Source: Methanosarcinales archaeon
GTDB taxonomy: Archaea; Halobacteriota; Methanosarcinia; Methanosarcinales; Methanogasteraceae
Direction of reading: 5' to 3'
Assembly (NCBI GenBank): GCA_030606635.1
Contig: JAUWGA010000036.1
Location: 1-12,010, forward strand
DNA length: 12,010 bases
Shown here: piece by piece, positions 1-6,602 of the stretch
Position numbering within the stretch: position 1 is the first letter of the stretch
How the letters are laid out: each line of letters starts with the position of its first letter
Translations under genes and position numbers: made by a program
Notes under the pieces: model-generated
The model's input: only the letters and a program-made list of their open reading frames with translations
What the model was told of the DNA's origin: nothing
The model's database searches: none

Positions 1-531
1 AGTCTGACCTACACCGCTGAGGACGAGGGCATCTACACTGTGACCGCAAACAAGGGTGGCTATCTCGAGGGGAGCGAGGAGATCGAGGTGGCGTACCCGT
101 CAGCAGAGTTTGAGCTTGCAGATTTAACCTTACCAGCGGAAGTGTCTGCAAATAAGAACTTCGCAGTATCTGTCGATGTCACAAACACAGGTGACGATAT
201 CGGCACATACATCGCAGAACTGGAGGTCAACGGTACTGTCGTTGATTCGCAGAACGTCACCCTCGATGTTGGCGATACAGAGAAGATCGAGTTCACTACC
301 AAGATCGCGGAAGCAGGCACATCCACCATCGAAATCGGCACCGAATCAGGAGAGATCACGGTCACGAAAGCCAAGTCAAACACAGCACTGATAGCTGCCG
401 TGCTTATTGTGCTGGCGCTGCTCGGTGCGATCGGCTATGTGCTCATAAGTTCGGCACCCGAAGGCGGCTGGACTGTCGAGAAGTTAAGCGACGCGATCAA
501 GGACAAGTTCCAGCGAGGCAAGGGACTGTAA
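1..531 (+). CDS. C-terminal part of a CARDB-domain membrane-anchored surface protein (5' end outside window)
   Basis: The frame is open from base 1, so this is the last 176 residues of a longer protein; the GTG at 40 is an internal codon, not a start. The first ~35 residues (LTYTAEDEGIYTVTANKGGY) look like the end of a beta-sandwich surface domain. Next comes a CARDB-type domain of about 80 residues (ADLTLPAEVSANKNFAVSVD ... VTNTGDDIGTY). A hydrophobic helix follows (ALIAAVLIVLALLGAIGYVL), then a ~25-residue basic/amphipathic tail. Known of the family: CARDB repeats are extracellular adhesion-like modules. Inference: the protein is displayed outside the cell and held by its C-terminal membrane helix with a short cytoplasmic tail. 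Its ligand cannot be deduced. A terminator lies 26 nt after the TAA stop. Confidence 0.8.
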   Translation, partial: SLTYTAEDEGIYTVTANKGGYLEGSEEIEVAYPSAEFELADLTLPAEVSANKNFAVSVDVTNTGDDIGTYIAELEVNGTVVDSQNVTLDVGDTEKIEFTTKIAEAGTSTIEIGTESGEITVTKAKSNTALIAAVLIVLALLGAIGYVLISSAPEGGWTVEKLSDAIKDKFQRGKGL

Positions 532-557
532 GTTAAGTTAGCGCAGAATCACGAGAT

Positions 558-595
558 TGCACAAGAACCCCATCTTGTGCATCCTTCTTTTTTTT
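558..595 (+). terminator. Hairpin plus T-run terminator after the CARDB gene
   Basis: A perfect 8-bp inverted repeat, TGCACAAG (558-565) and CTTGTGCA (574-581), with an 8-nt loop, is followed by a pyrimidine-rich stretch ending in eight T residues (588-595). Archaeal RNA polymerase terminates mainly at the T-run; the hairpin would add efficiency. It separates the surface-protein gene from the aminotransferase gene. Confidence 0.75.
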
Positions 596-678
596 ATCCG
601 ATACTTCGGCGGTCACTCAAGAATCGGTGAACACCAGATCGCCGCAACCTTTTAGGCATCCGACCCATAATGGGGAAC

Positions 679-683
679 AGGTG
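679..683 (+). promoter_or_regulatory. Ribosome binding site that favours the ATG at 691
   Basis: AGGTG lies 7 nt before the ATG at 691. The alternative in-frame ATG at 670 has no comparable sequence in front of it and would add seven residues (MGNRCDS) not expected in the family, whose proteins start just before the PGPVPV motif. Confidence 0.55.
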
Positions 684-690
684 CGATTCC

Positions 691-1839
691 ATGAACATAG
701 AAGACACACTGATTATGATCCCGGGACCTGTCCCGGTCGTGCCGCGCATCCTGCGTGCGATGGCAAAGCCAGTGATCAACCACCGCGGTTACGAGTTCGC
801 AGAGATGTTTGACGAGTGCAGGGAACTGCTTGCAGACCTGTTCCAGACCAAAAACGAGATCCTGCTGTTAAGCGGCTCAGGCACCAGCGGAATGGAGGCG
901 GCTGTCGGAAACCTGATAAATCCGGATGAGACGATCGTAACAGTCGTAAACGGCAAGTTTGGTGAGCGATTCCGCGATATCGGCATGAGGTATGGAAATA
1001 CCGTACCCGTCGAGTCCGAGTGGGGCTATCCGATCGATCTGGACGCAGTCGCGGCAGCGCTTGAGGACGGCGCGGATGCGGTTGCGATGGTGCATAACGA
1101 GACCTCGGTCGGGATGCTGAATCCGGCAGATGAGGTCGGAAAACTGGCACGCAAACACGACGCGCTCTTCATCATGGACGGGATCACTTCGATCGGCGGA
1201 ACCCCCACCCCTCTCGATGAATGGGGCGTGGACGTCGCAATCATGGGCTCGCAGAAGTGCATCGCTGCGCCGCCAGGATTTGCAGCAGTCTCGGTGAGCA
1301 AGCGTGCATTTCAGAAGATGGAAGACGTTAAGAATCCGCCATACTATCTCGATCTCAAGGCACACCGGAAGAGTGCTGACAAAGGGCAGACACCGTACAC
1401 GCCCTCGATTCCACTATTCTTTGCGATACAGGAGGCGCTTTACATAGCGCACGAGGAAGGGCTTGACGCACGGAGGCAGAGACATGCAACAGGTGCGGCA
1501 GCAGTGCGTGCAGCAGCCGATGCTATGGGAATTGCGATGTTTCCGCAGCCGGACGAGAAGAGTAGGTACTCAGACACCGTCACAGCGATGAAGGTACCAT
1601 CAGGGATTCTATTTGACCAACTGAAGAAGGAGATGCTTGCTCGCGGGATACTGATCGCGGGAGGGCAGGCGCATCTCAAAGGAAATATCTTCAGGATCGG
1701 AAGCATGGGCAATTTCAGGTCAAAAGACCTCCTGATAACGATCCAGATGCTCGAATCGATCCTCCATGCACACGGAGCCGTCTCCGACTCTGACTTCGGG
1801 GCAGGGATCAGGGCTGCCGGGTCGGTGCTGATGCAGTAG
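691..1839 (+). CDS. Class V PLP-dependent aminotransferase (alanine-glyoxylate / serine-pyruvate / phosphoserine type)
   Basis: 382 residues from the ATG at 691. It transfers an amino group between an amino acid and a 2-oxo acid using pyridoxal phosphate in the cytoplasm. Visible fold-type-I class V marks are the N-terminal IPGPVPVVP, the cofactor-phosphate loop SGSGTSGMEAAV, the substrate-side HNETSVGMLNP, the cofactor aspartate in FIMDGITSIGG, and the Schiff-base lysine (Lys189) in GSQKCIAAPPG. Length is normal for the family. The family includes serine-pyruvate, alanine-glyoxylate, serine-glyoxylate and some archaeal phosphoserine aminotransferases; sequence alone does not fix the substrate, so no symbol is given. 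It appears monocistronic, since a terminator precedes it and the next genes are on the other strand. Its last 32 bases overlap the 3' end of the convergent fibrillarin gene. Confidence 0.85.
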   Translation: MNIEDTLIMIPGPVPVVPRILRAMAKPVINHRGYEFAEMFDECRELLADLFQTKNEILLLSGSGTSGMEAAVGNLINPDETIVTVVNGKFGERFRDIGMRYGNTVPVESEWGYPIDLDAVAAALEDGADAVAMVHNETSVGMLNPADEVGKLARKHDALFIMDGITSIGGTPTPLDEWGVDVAIMGSQKCIAAPPGFAAVSVSKRAFQKMEDVKNPPYYLDLKAHRKSADKGQTPYTPSIPLFFAIQEALYIAHEEGLDARRQRHATGAAAVRAAADAMGIAMFPQPDEKSRYSDTVTAMKVPSGILFDQLKKEMLARGILIAGGQAHLKGNIFRIGSMGNFRSKDLLITIQMLESILHAHGAVSDSDFGAGIRAAGSVLMQ

Positions 1840-2536
1840 AGTCCGCAGTGGGGTCTGTAGCTGCAGAGCTGCGACCCCTCGCAATCACAGCAAGGTGATC
1901 CCTGTAGCCAGGGAGTTTGACCGTCTTCAGGACAGAGAGACGTTTTTGCAGCTCCTCGACCTCTTTTTTAAATATCTCTTTAGTGTCCGCGGTTGAATCG
2001 ATGCTTCTGGCTTTTATCATGAGGATCAGGTAGCCATCATCCTTTAAGAAATATTCAGCGTTCGCAAGAGCGATCTCTGCCTGATTGCGCTGCGCTATGT
2101 CTTGGTAGATGAGATCCACCTTATCCACGAGATAGGAGTATCTTTCAGGGTGGTTCGCATCCGCAAAGATGGGAATCATGTTCTGCCGGGATTCGCATCT
2201 CGAAATAAGTTTTTTCATGACGGTTGGCGAAAATTCAAGCACGTATACCAGTCCGTTCTGCACGATATCGGAAATATGGCTTGCTGTGCTGCCAGATGCC
2301 GCACCGAGGTACAGGACCAGCGAAGATTCGGTGATCGGCGGGATAAATCCTTTCAGGATCAGCGCAGCCAGTTTACTGTGGCGAAAATCCCATGCCCGAA
2401 ACTCCTGCCCCCTTCCATCTTCCTGCAGTCTCATGGTTGCAAGTTGCGTCTGACTTGCATTACTTGCTTGACCTGCCGGACTTGACTGGTTCTGGTATAT
2501 GCCGCAGCCGATCTCGGTGTAATCCGCGCTGTTCAT
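1808..2536 (-). CDS. flpA: Fibrillarin-like rRNA/tRNA 2'-O-methyltransferase
   Basis: 242 residues. Fibrillarin is the S-adenosylmethionine-dependent catalytic subunit of box C/D ribonucleoprotein particles. With Nop5 and L7Ae it methylates ribose 2'-OH groups guided by box C/D sRNAs. Visible marks: a short N-terminal beta domain; FRAWDFRHSKLAA (46-58); SAM motif I YLGAASGSTASH (76-87); the acidic VLEFSP (99-104); DLIYQDIAQRNQAEI (141-155); and LMIKARSID containing the conserved lysine (Lys175). The ATG overlaps the tyrS stop as ATGA, so the gene is very probably translationally coupled to tyrS. In many archaea flpA sits beside nop5, which is absent here. After the family's usual end (HLAVIAR, 214-220) there is an extra low-complexity tail rich in Ser, Ala, Thr and Pro, partly encoded opposite the aminotransferase 3' end. 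Confidence 0.93.
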   Translation of the reverse strand: MNSADYTEIGCGIYQNQSSPAGQASNASQTQLATMRLQEDGRGQEFRAWDFRHSKLAALILKGFIPPITESSLVLYLGAASGSTASHISDIVQNGLVYVLEFSPTVMKKLISRCESRQNMIPIFADANHPERYSYLVDKVDLIYQDIAQRNQAEIALANAEYFLKDDGYLILMIKARSIDSTADTKEIFKKEVEELQKRLSVLKTVKLPGYRDHLAVIARGRSSAATDPTADSTASAPTRQP

Positions 2537-3477
2537 AACATCGCCCTGACCGGGTCAAGGATGGAATTGATGTACGAAGCCGCTGTCTTTTTCAGATCCA
2601 TCGGATGCAGCCCACCTTCCGCGAAATCGCGTGTAAGTTCCTCGAAAGTCTCGTAGTAGAGATCGCCGCCGAACTTCGAGGGTCGTTTGACCTCCACTGA
2701 AGAGAATCTTGGGAAGATGTGGTACCTGAAGAGTTCGATCACGGGATTGTCGTCCACCGACCCTTGTGTGCAGAATGCACGGTTGATCTTCTTCTCGACC
2801 GCCTTCGTATCATCGTCCACTGAAATATAATTATCCTTCGATGATGACATCTTCTCGCCGTCCAGGCCGAGAAGGATCGGTGTGTGTATGCACACCGGAG
2901 CGCGGAATCCGAGCTTTGGCAATTCCTCCCGCGCAAGCATGTGGATCTTGCGCTGGTCGATTCCGCCAACAGCAGCATCGGCACCGAGATGCATGATATC
3001 GAGCGCCTGCATGAGCGGGTAGATCATCTGCGACACCATCGGGTGCTCCACGTTTCTTGCGACCTCGCTCATGCTGCGCCTCGCCCGGTTAAGCGTGGTA
3101 TCCTGCGCCAGCCTGAGAACATTTAACGTATATTCCGGATCCAGCTGGAATTCGCTTCCGTTGACGAATTTTGCCTTGTCAAGCCCGAGCGCGATGAAAC
3201 ACTGCTTGTTGTACTCTGCAAGTTCTCTCACCTCTTCAAGTGTCCCCTTCTCGTTCAGGTACGCATGTAAATCCGCAAGCAGCACTGTTATCTTAAATCC
3301 GGCATTTTGAAGATCGATAAGTTTGTTCACAGTCAGAACGTGACCGAGATGTATCTTTCCGCTCGGTTCGTATCCTGCGTAAGCTGTCGGCGTCTTTTCT
3401 GATGCCAGCAGCCCTTTTAAGTCATCGATGGTCACGATCTCCTGTGTGTTCCGTGTGATCAAATCATATCTGTCCAT
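2533..3477 (-). CDS. tyrS: Tyrosyl-tRNA synthetase, archaeal type
   Basis: 314 residues from the ATG at 3477. This class I synthetase charges tRNA-Tyr with tyrosine. Visible marks in this numbering: the tyrosine-pocket AYAGYEPSGKIHLGH with the HIGH-like HLGH at 43-46; YPLMQALD (153-160), which matches the Tyr/Gln/Asp tyrosine-binding set of archaeal enzymes; and GEKMSSSK with the KMSKS loop at 209-213. The short length without a bacterial-type S4 domain is the archaeal/eukaryotic form. In-frame starts also exist at 3489, 3534 and 3549. I chose 3477 because archaeal homologues begin at MDxxxLIxRNTxEI and because the TATA box at 3567-3574 predicts a transcript start near 3544, which rules out 3549. 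The gene heads an operon with flpA (ATGA overlap). Confidence 0.93.
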   Translation of the reverse strand: MDRYDLITRNTQEIVTIDDLKGLLASEKTPTAYAGYEPSGKIHLGHVLTVNKLIDLQNAGFKITVLLADLHAYLNEKGTLEEVRELAEYNKQCFIALGLDKAKFVNGSEFQLDPEYTLNVLRLAQDTTLNRARRSMSEVARNVEHPMVSQMIYPLMQALDIMHLGADAAVGGIDQRKIHMLAREELPKLGFRAPVCIHTPILLGLDGEKMSSSKDNYISVDDDTKAVEKKINRAFCTQGSVDDNPVIELFRYHIFPRFSSVEVKRPSKFGGDLYYETFEELTRDFAEGGLHPMDLKKTAASYINSILDPVRAML

Positions 3478-3568
3478 CAATCCATCCATTGGACCGCGAT
3501 GCGTTTTAATCTTTCCCAGCCCTGGGGCTGTCATGGCTTGTGATGTCAACAGTCCCGTTCACGGAGAT

Positions 3569-3596
3569 TTATATGGGATGAGTTATACGGGATGAG
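3569..3596 (-). promoter_or_regulatory. Tandemly duplicated TATA-box promoter element of tyrS
   Basis: On the minus strand two adjacent 14-bp units, CTCATCCCGTATAA (3583-3596) and CTCATCCCATATAA (3569-3582), differ at one base. The proximal unit runs into ATATAAAT, a good archaeal TATA box, with a predicted transcript start near 3544, giving an untranslated leader of about 67 nt before the 3477 start. Read on the plus strand, the same bases give TTTATAT, so the element might also fire towards the membrane-peptide/antitoxin genes. Two TATA boxes 14 bp apart could give two starts or bind a regulator; that part is inference. Confidence 0.6.
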
Positions 3597-3758
3597 GCCA
3601 GGTACCTTATCGTCTGTCTGATAATCGCTGCTATTGCCGTAGCCATTATGGTGCTTATTTTTATTGGGTTAGTTGTGTTGTACTATGCGCCGCAATTCAC
3701 CGCATGGCATGGCTCAATGATTGGAAAGGAGACTATATCAATCATGAAACCAGAATGA
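3582..3758 (+). pseudogene. Small membrane-peptide ORF without a usable start codon, possible frameshifted remnant
   Basis: This frame is open from just after a TGA at 3579 to a TGA at 3756. It encodes RDEARY followed by a very hydrophobic run (LIVCLIIAAIAVAIMVLIFI then GLVVLYYA) and a short polar end (PQFTAWHGS ... MKPE). That is a convincing single transmembrane helix with a charged N-side. No ATG, GTG or TTG precedes the helix in frame; the first ATG (3648) would cut it in half. An ATG does exist at 3592 in another frame: one extra base between 3597 and 3600 would give MRP-RYLIVCLI, an ideal start. So either a one-base deletion broke the gene, or it uses an unusual start. Its stop overlaps the antitoxin ATG at 3755 as ATGA, the arrangement expected of a translated upstream gene. 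Function is unknown; archaeal pilin-like and small membrane proteins look similar. Confidence 0.4.
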
Positions 3759-3961
3759 ATATGGCGATAGATGTGAAAACCATGACCGTCGAACTGAAAC
3801 CCAAAACCGTTGAGAAATTGAGAGTCATCGGCAAAAAAGGAGAGAGCTATGACGATACTATCCGGCATCTGATGGATGTGGTAGGCTACGAGAGATTTAT
3901 GCTGGAACAGTACAAGATCATGGATGAAGAAGACGAATGGATATCTTTAGATGACTTGTGA
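3755..3961 (+). CDS. Antitoxin of a RelB-like type II toxin-antitoxin pair (DUF7557-like)
   Basis: 68 residues from the ATG at 3755 (a second ATG at 3761 is also possible). The sequence MTVELKPKTVEKLRVIGKKG then ESYDDTIRHLMD is the usual look of small archaeal antitoxins: a beta strand, a helix, and the ESYDD-I motif of a ribbon-helix-helix-like N-terminus. An acidic C-terminal tail (KIMDEEDEWISLDDL) would wrap around the basic toxin. A further ATG at 3704 gives 17 extra residues (MAWLNDWKG...) that do not look like the family, so it was not used. The stop TGA overlaps the toxin ATG as TGATG. Such antitoxins typically repress their own promoter; no clear operator was identified here. Confidence 0.75.
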   Translation: MNMAIDVKTMTVELKPKTVEKLRVIGKKGESYDDTIRHLMDVVGYERFMLEQYKIMDEEDEWISLDDL

Positions 3962-4233
3962 TGTCCAAAGCCATTCTTTTATCGAAAATTGCAAGAAAAC
4001 AACTTGATTCGTTACCAGAAGATACAAGGAATAAAGTTAAAAAGGCGTTATATTCTATAAATGATCCAGAAAAGAGTAAAATTCTTGATACTAAAAAATT
4101 AAAAGGTGTTAGGGGTGGGGAGGATCTTTTTCGATTGAGAATCGGAAATTATCGTGTTGTTTATTTTGAAGATGTTGATAGCTTCAAAATAATTCAGATT
4201 TTCCATCGTGGGAAAGGGTACAAATGGTTATGA
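3961..4233 (+). CDS. RelE/ParE-superfamily toxin (mRNA interferase type)
   Basis: 90 residues from the ATG at 3961; a GTG one codon earlier (3958) is a weaker choice. The RelE fold is visible: an N-terminal helix with LLSKIARKQLDSLPEDTRNK, then KLKGVRGGEDLFRLRIGNYR and VVYFEDVDSFKIIQIFHRG, ending KGYKWL. The conserved GxYRVVY strand and the basic C-terminal residues (His, Arg, Lys, Tyr) are those used by RelE proteins to cut mRNA on the ribosome. It forms a one-base-overlap pair with the antitoxin. The gene is visibly richer in A and T than the flanking tyrS and DHH genes, which suggests recent horizontal arrival. ParE-like gyrase inhibition is the main alternative, less likely given the RLRIGNYRVVY pattern. 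Confidence 0.85.
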   Translation: MSKAILLSKIARKQLDSLPEDTRNKVKKALYSINDPEKSKILDTKKLKGVRGGEDLFRLRIGNYRVVYFEDVDSFKIIQIFHRGKGYKWL

Positions 4234-4276
4234 AACCACGTAAGCTGACGACCCACATGCCCCTATGACGCAAAAG

Positions 4277-4284
4277 ACATAAAT
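4277..4284 (+). promoter_or_regulatory. TATA-like box for the RecJ-like gene, leaderless spacing
   Basis: ACATAAAT, preceded by the purine-rich CAAAAG, is centred about 28 bp before the ATG at 4309. That puts the predicted transcript start at or next to the start codon. No Shine-Dalgarno sequence precedes the ATG, consistent with a leaderless mRNA. Confidence 0.45.
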
Positions 4285-4308
4285 CAGAACGCCCCCAAAT
4301 CAAGCAGC

Positions 4309-6411
4309 ATGGGATCATGCACAGCATGTGATGGCAGAGGATTCATCATCATCAAAGAAACGAAGTGTTCCGCCTGCAAAGGCACCGGAAAGGCGAAATC
4401 GATCAATTTAAGCGAGTTATCTGAGAAGCAGTTGAGTCAGGCACTCGGCGGCTCATGTCCTGCCTGCAACGGCACAGGACTCGACCGGATAACAGAGAAG
4501 TGCCAGGAATGCAATGGTTACGGGGAGATCAAGGAATGCAGGATCTGCGGTTCATCGTTCAGTGGAGCTGGTGACATCTGCAAGAACTGCACAGAAAAAC
4601 CATCAGTATATCTCCTGAGTGCTCTCTGCGACACACACGACCTTGTGGTGGGCAGCGTCTATGAAGGGACGGTTAACGGGACTGTGGATTTTGGCGCATT
4701 TGTTGACCTATCCAGGAGCGTACGCGGACTGATCCATTCGAGCAACCTCAGTTCGGAAGTTAACGTAGGCGATGTCGTGCATGTGAAGCTAAAGAACATA
4801 AAGCCGAACGGAAACCTCGAGTTGGTTCCAGTAAAGCTGAAAGAATACGAAATCGTGGAAGTGGAGAAGGAGTACCCGGGATATACAAGTTCCGAACTTC
4901 CAAAATGCGTAGGTAAGACAGTATCCATCTCAGGGAAGGTTATTTTAGTAAAACAGACCGCAGGACCGACTATATTCAGCATACTCGATGAATCCGGCAC
5001 GGTCACCTGTGCTGCATTCGAGCGTGCTGGCGAGCGTGCATATCCTGATATCGATGCAGACGCCATCGTTACGGCTACCGGGGGGGTTTCGCTCCGAAAT
5101 CAGGACATACAGATCGAAGTTCTGGCAATGAAGCGTCTGCCCGGGCGCGAGGCGGCAGTGATCCACGACCGCATCGAGGCTGCTCTCGATGCCACATCCG
5201 AGCCACAGGATATCGATTTTATGATCGAGAGCGAGACGCTCTCCGCGCTCAAAGACGGGATGCGCGCGGTTGCAAAGCGGATCAGGAGGGCGATCTTCTC
5301 ATCCCAGCCAATCGTCATCAGGCACCATGCTGATGCGGATGGGATGACCGCAGCGATAGCGATCGAGCGTGCGATTCTCCCGCTGATACGGGAGGTCGGC
5401 GGAACCGATGCCGGGTATCATTTCTATCGGAGGTCGCCATCGAAGGCGCCTTTCTACGAGATGGTGGACATCGTCAGGGATATCTGCTTTGCGCTTGACG
5501 ATCAGGCACGGCACGGTCAGGACCTGCCGCTCCTTGTGATCGTTGACAACGGATCGACCGAGGAGGACATGCCCGCGTTTAAGCAGACCGCGATCTACGG
5601 GATCGATGTCGTCGTGGTCGATCACCACCATCCCGATGCGGTCGTGGATCAGTATCTCTGCGAGCATGTGAACCCGTACCACGTCGGTGGCGACTTCGGG
5701 GTCACGGCAGGGATGATATGTGGTGAGATCGCACGGATGATCAACCCGGAGATCACTGATGAGATAAAGCATCTTCCGGCGGTGGCTGCTCTTGGCGATC
5801 GGTCAGCGGCGCCAGAGGCTACGAAGTATATCGATCTTGTCTCTGACCAGTACGAGACGTCTGATCTTTCGGATATCGCGCTTGCACTCGATTATGCGGC
5901 ATTCTGGCTCAAGTTCCAGGACGGGTGCGGGCTTGTCAACGACATCTTAAACTTCGGAAAACTCGACCGCCACAGGGGAATAGTGAAACTGCTATGCGAG
6001 CAGGCGAGGGGTGCGATTGAGGATCAGTTGACTGTGTGCATGCCGCACGTGCGCACGCAGAGACTGCCGAACGGGGCGTCCTTAAACGTGATCGATCTTG
6101 AGCACTTTGCGCACAAGTTCACATTCCCGCCGCCGGGGAAGACGTCAGGCGAGATCCATGACAGGCTCTGTCAGGGAAACGACGATCCTGTGGTGACTCT
6201 CGGCTACGGTCCCGATTTCGCTGTGATCAGGTCACGCGGCGTTCTCATGAACATACCGCAGATGGTGCGGACCCTGCATGATGAACTCGAAGGCGCGGGC
6301 GTAAACGGCGGCGGGCATCTCGTCGTTGGGAGCATCAAGTTTGTGGAGGGGATGCGGACAGAGGTGCTGCAGCGGCTTGCCGAGATGATCGGGGGGCTCG
6401 AGGTTGCTTGA
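4309..6411 (+). CDS. Archaea-specific RecJ-like DHH phosphoesterase with DnaJ-type zinc fingers, S1 and OB domains
   Basis: 700 residues, matching the COG1107 architecture. Zinc-binding repeats come first: CTACDGRG (4-11), CSACKGTG (20-27), CPACNGTG (50-57), CQECNGYG (65-72), plus CRIC (77-80) and CKNC (91-94). An S1 RNA-binding domain follows (about 111-176, GSVYEGTVNGTVDFGAFVDL) and an OB fold (about 200-275, VSISGKVILVKQTAGPTIFS). The DHH catalytic part has HHADADG (339-345), DNGS (413-416), DHHHPD (438-443) and ALGDRS (494-499), which bind the metal ions. A C-terminal DHHA1-type domain ends with GGGHLVVGS (from 667). Family knowledge: RecJ/DHH enzymes are manganese-dependent 5'-3' exonucleases or oligonucleotide phosphodiesterases; the S1 and OB modules suggest RNA or single-stranded DNA substrates in replication, repair or RNA decay. 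Only the broad class is certain. All catalytic residues are present. Confidence 0.92.
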   Translation: MGSCTACDGRGFIIIKETKCSACKGTGKAKSINLSELSEKQLSQALGGSCPACNGTGLDRITEKCQECNGYGEIKECRICGSSFSGAGDICKNCTEKPSVYLLSALCDTHDLVVGSVYEGTVNGTVDFGAFVDLSRSVRGLIHSSNLSSEVNVGDVVHVKLKNIKPNGNLELVPVKLKEYEIVEVEKEYPGYTSSELPKCVGKTVSISGKVILVKQTAGPTIFSILDESGTVTCAAFERAGERAYPDIDADAIVTATGGVSLRNQDIQIEVLAMKRLPGREAAVIHDRIEAALDATSEPQDIDFMIESETLSALKDGMRAVAKRIRRAIFSSQPIVIRHHADADGMTAAIAIERAILPLIREVGGTDAGYHFYRRSPSKAPFYEMVDIVRDICFALDDQARHGQDLPLLVIVDNGSTEEDMPAFKQTAIYGIDVVVVDHHHPDAVVDQYLCEHVNPYHVGGDFGVTAGMICGEIARMINPEITDEIKHLPAVAALGDRSAAPEATKYIDLVSDQYETSDLSDIALALDYAAFWLKFQDGCGLVNDILNFGKLDRHRGIVKLLCEQARGAIEDQLTVCMPHVRTQRLPNGASLNVIDLEHFAHKFTFPPPGKTSGEIHDRLCQGNDDPVVTLGYGPDFAVIRSRGVLMNIPQMVRTLHDELEGAGVNGGGHLVVGSIKFVEGMRTEVLQRLAEMIGGLEVA

Positions 6412-6435
6412 GCGTCCGGCACAGAAAAATATTGG

Positions 6436-6461
6436 ATATCGTTAACTCACCTTAACGATAT
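6436..6461. repeat. Perfect 10-bp inverted repeat with 6-nt spacer
   Basis: ATATCGTTAA (6436-6445) and TTAACGATAT (6452-6461) flank CTCACC, 24 nt after the RecJ-like stop codon. No T-run follows, so it is a weak terminator candidate and fits an operator or recombinase site as well. Part of one arm recurs nearby: GGATATCG occurs at 6434-6441 and again at 6488-6495. The A+T-rich interval 6412-6532 holds no gene that I can support. Confidence 0.6.
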
Positions 6462-6548
6462 TGTGGAAAATCGTAAAGATAGCTTAAGGATATCGATAGA
6501 AGAGTATTGGTAAAGCGACCTACCTCAAGCTTGGAGGGTGATATGAAA

Positions 6549-6578
6549 CTACACCCCAAGCTTCTTCATCATCTTCTG
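6549..6578 (-). repeat. Distal copy of the 30-bp srp54 3'-end direct repeat
   Basis: Identical base for base to 7631-7660. Identity stops exactly at the first base of the stop-codon complement on the left (6548 A against 7630 T) and at 6579 G against 7661 C on the right. Confidence 0.9.
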
Positions 6579-6602
6579 GATATCGAATCTGCCACCACGC
6601 AT
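6549..6602 (-). pseudogene. srp54 C-terminal fragment, diverged duplicate
   Basis: On the minus strand this reads MRGGRFDIQKMMKKLGV and a TAG stop, against LRGGRFNVQKMMKKLGV in the intact srp54 next door. The last nine codons and the stop are identical in DNA. The eight codons before them all differ: five synonymously (Phe, Arg, Gly, Gly, Arg) and three conservatively (Ile/Val, Asp/Asn, Met/Leu). Upstream in frame the resemblance fades (KRPAQSW) and a stop is met at 6624-6626. Conservation of protein against changed wobble bases shows that it comes from a real srp54 gene of another strain, species or paralogue rather than from a recent copy of this one. It has no start or function of its own. 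Confidence 0.8.

Noticed and set aside
877..1365. Minus-strand ORF of 162 codons inside the aminotransferase gene
   Set aside because: Antisense to the PLP-binding core of a well-recognised enzyme; no RBS or motif.
3704..3754. Upstream antitoxin start giving MAWLNDWKGDYINHETR
   Set aside because: The extra residues are unlike the antitoxin family and overlap the membrane-peptide frame; the ATG at 3755 has the ATGA coupling typical of such genes.
5080..5086. Run of seven G as a phase-variable tract in the RecJ-like gene
   Set aside because: The reading frame is intact on both sides with conserved motifs downstream, and a single short run in a housekeeping-type gene is weak evidence.
5299..5772. 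Minus-strand ORF of 157 codons inside the RecJ-like gene
   Set aside because: Antisense to the DHH catalytic motifs; a high content of Asp, His, Arg and Val mirrors the sense codons.
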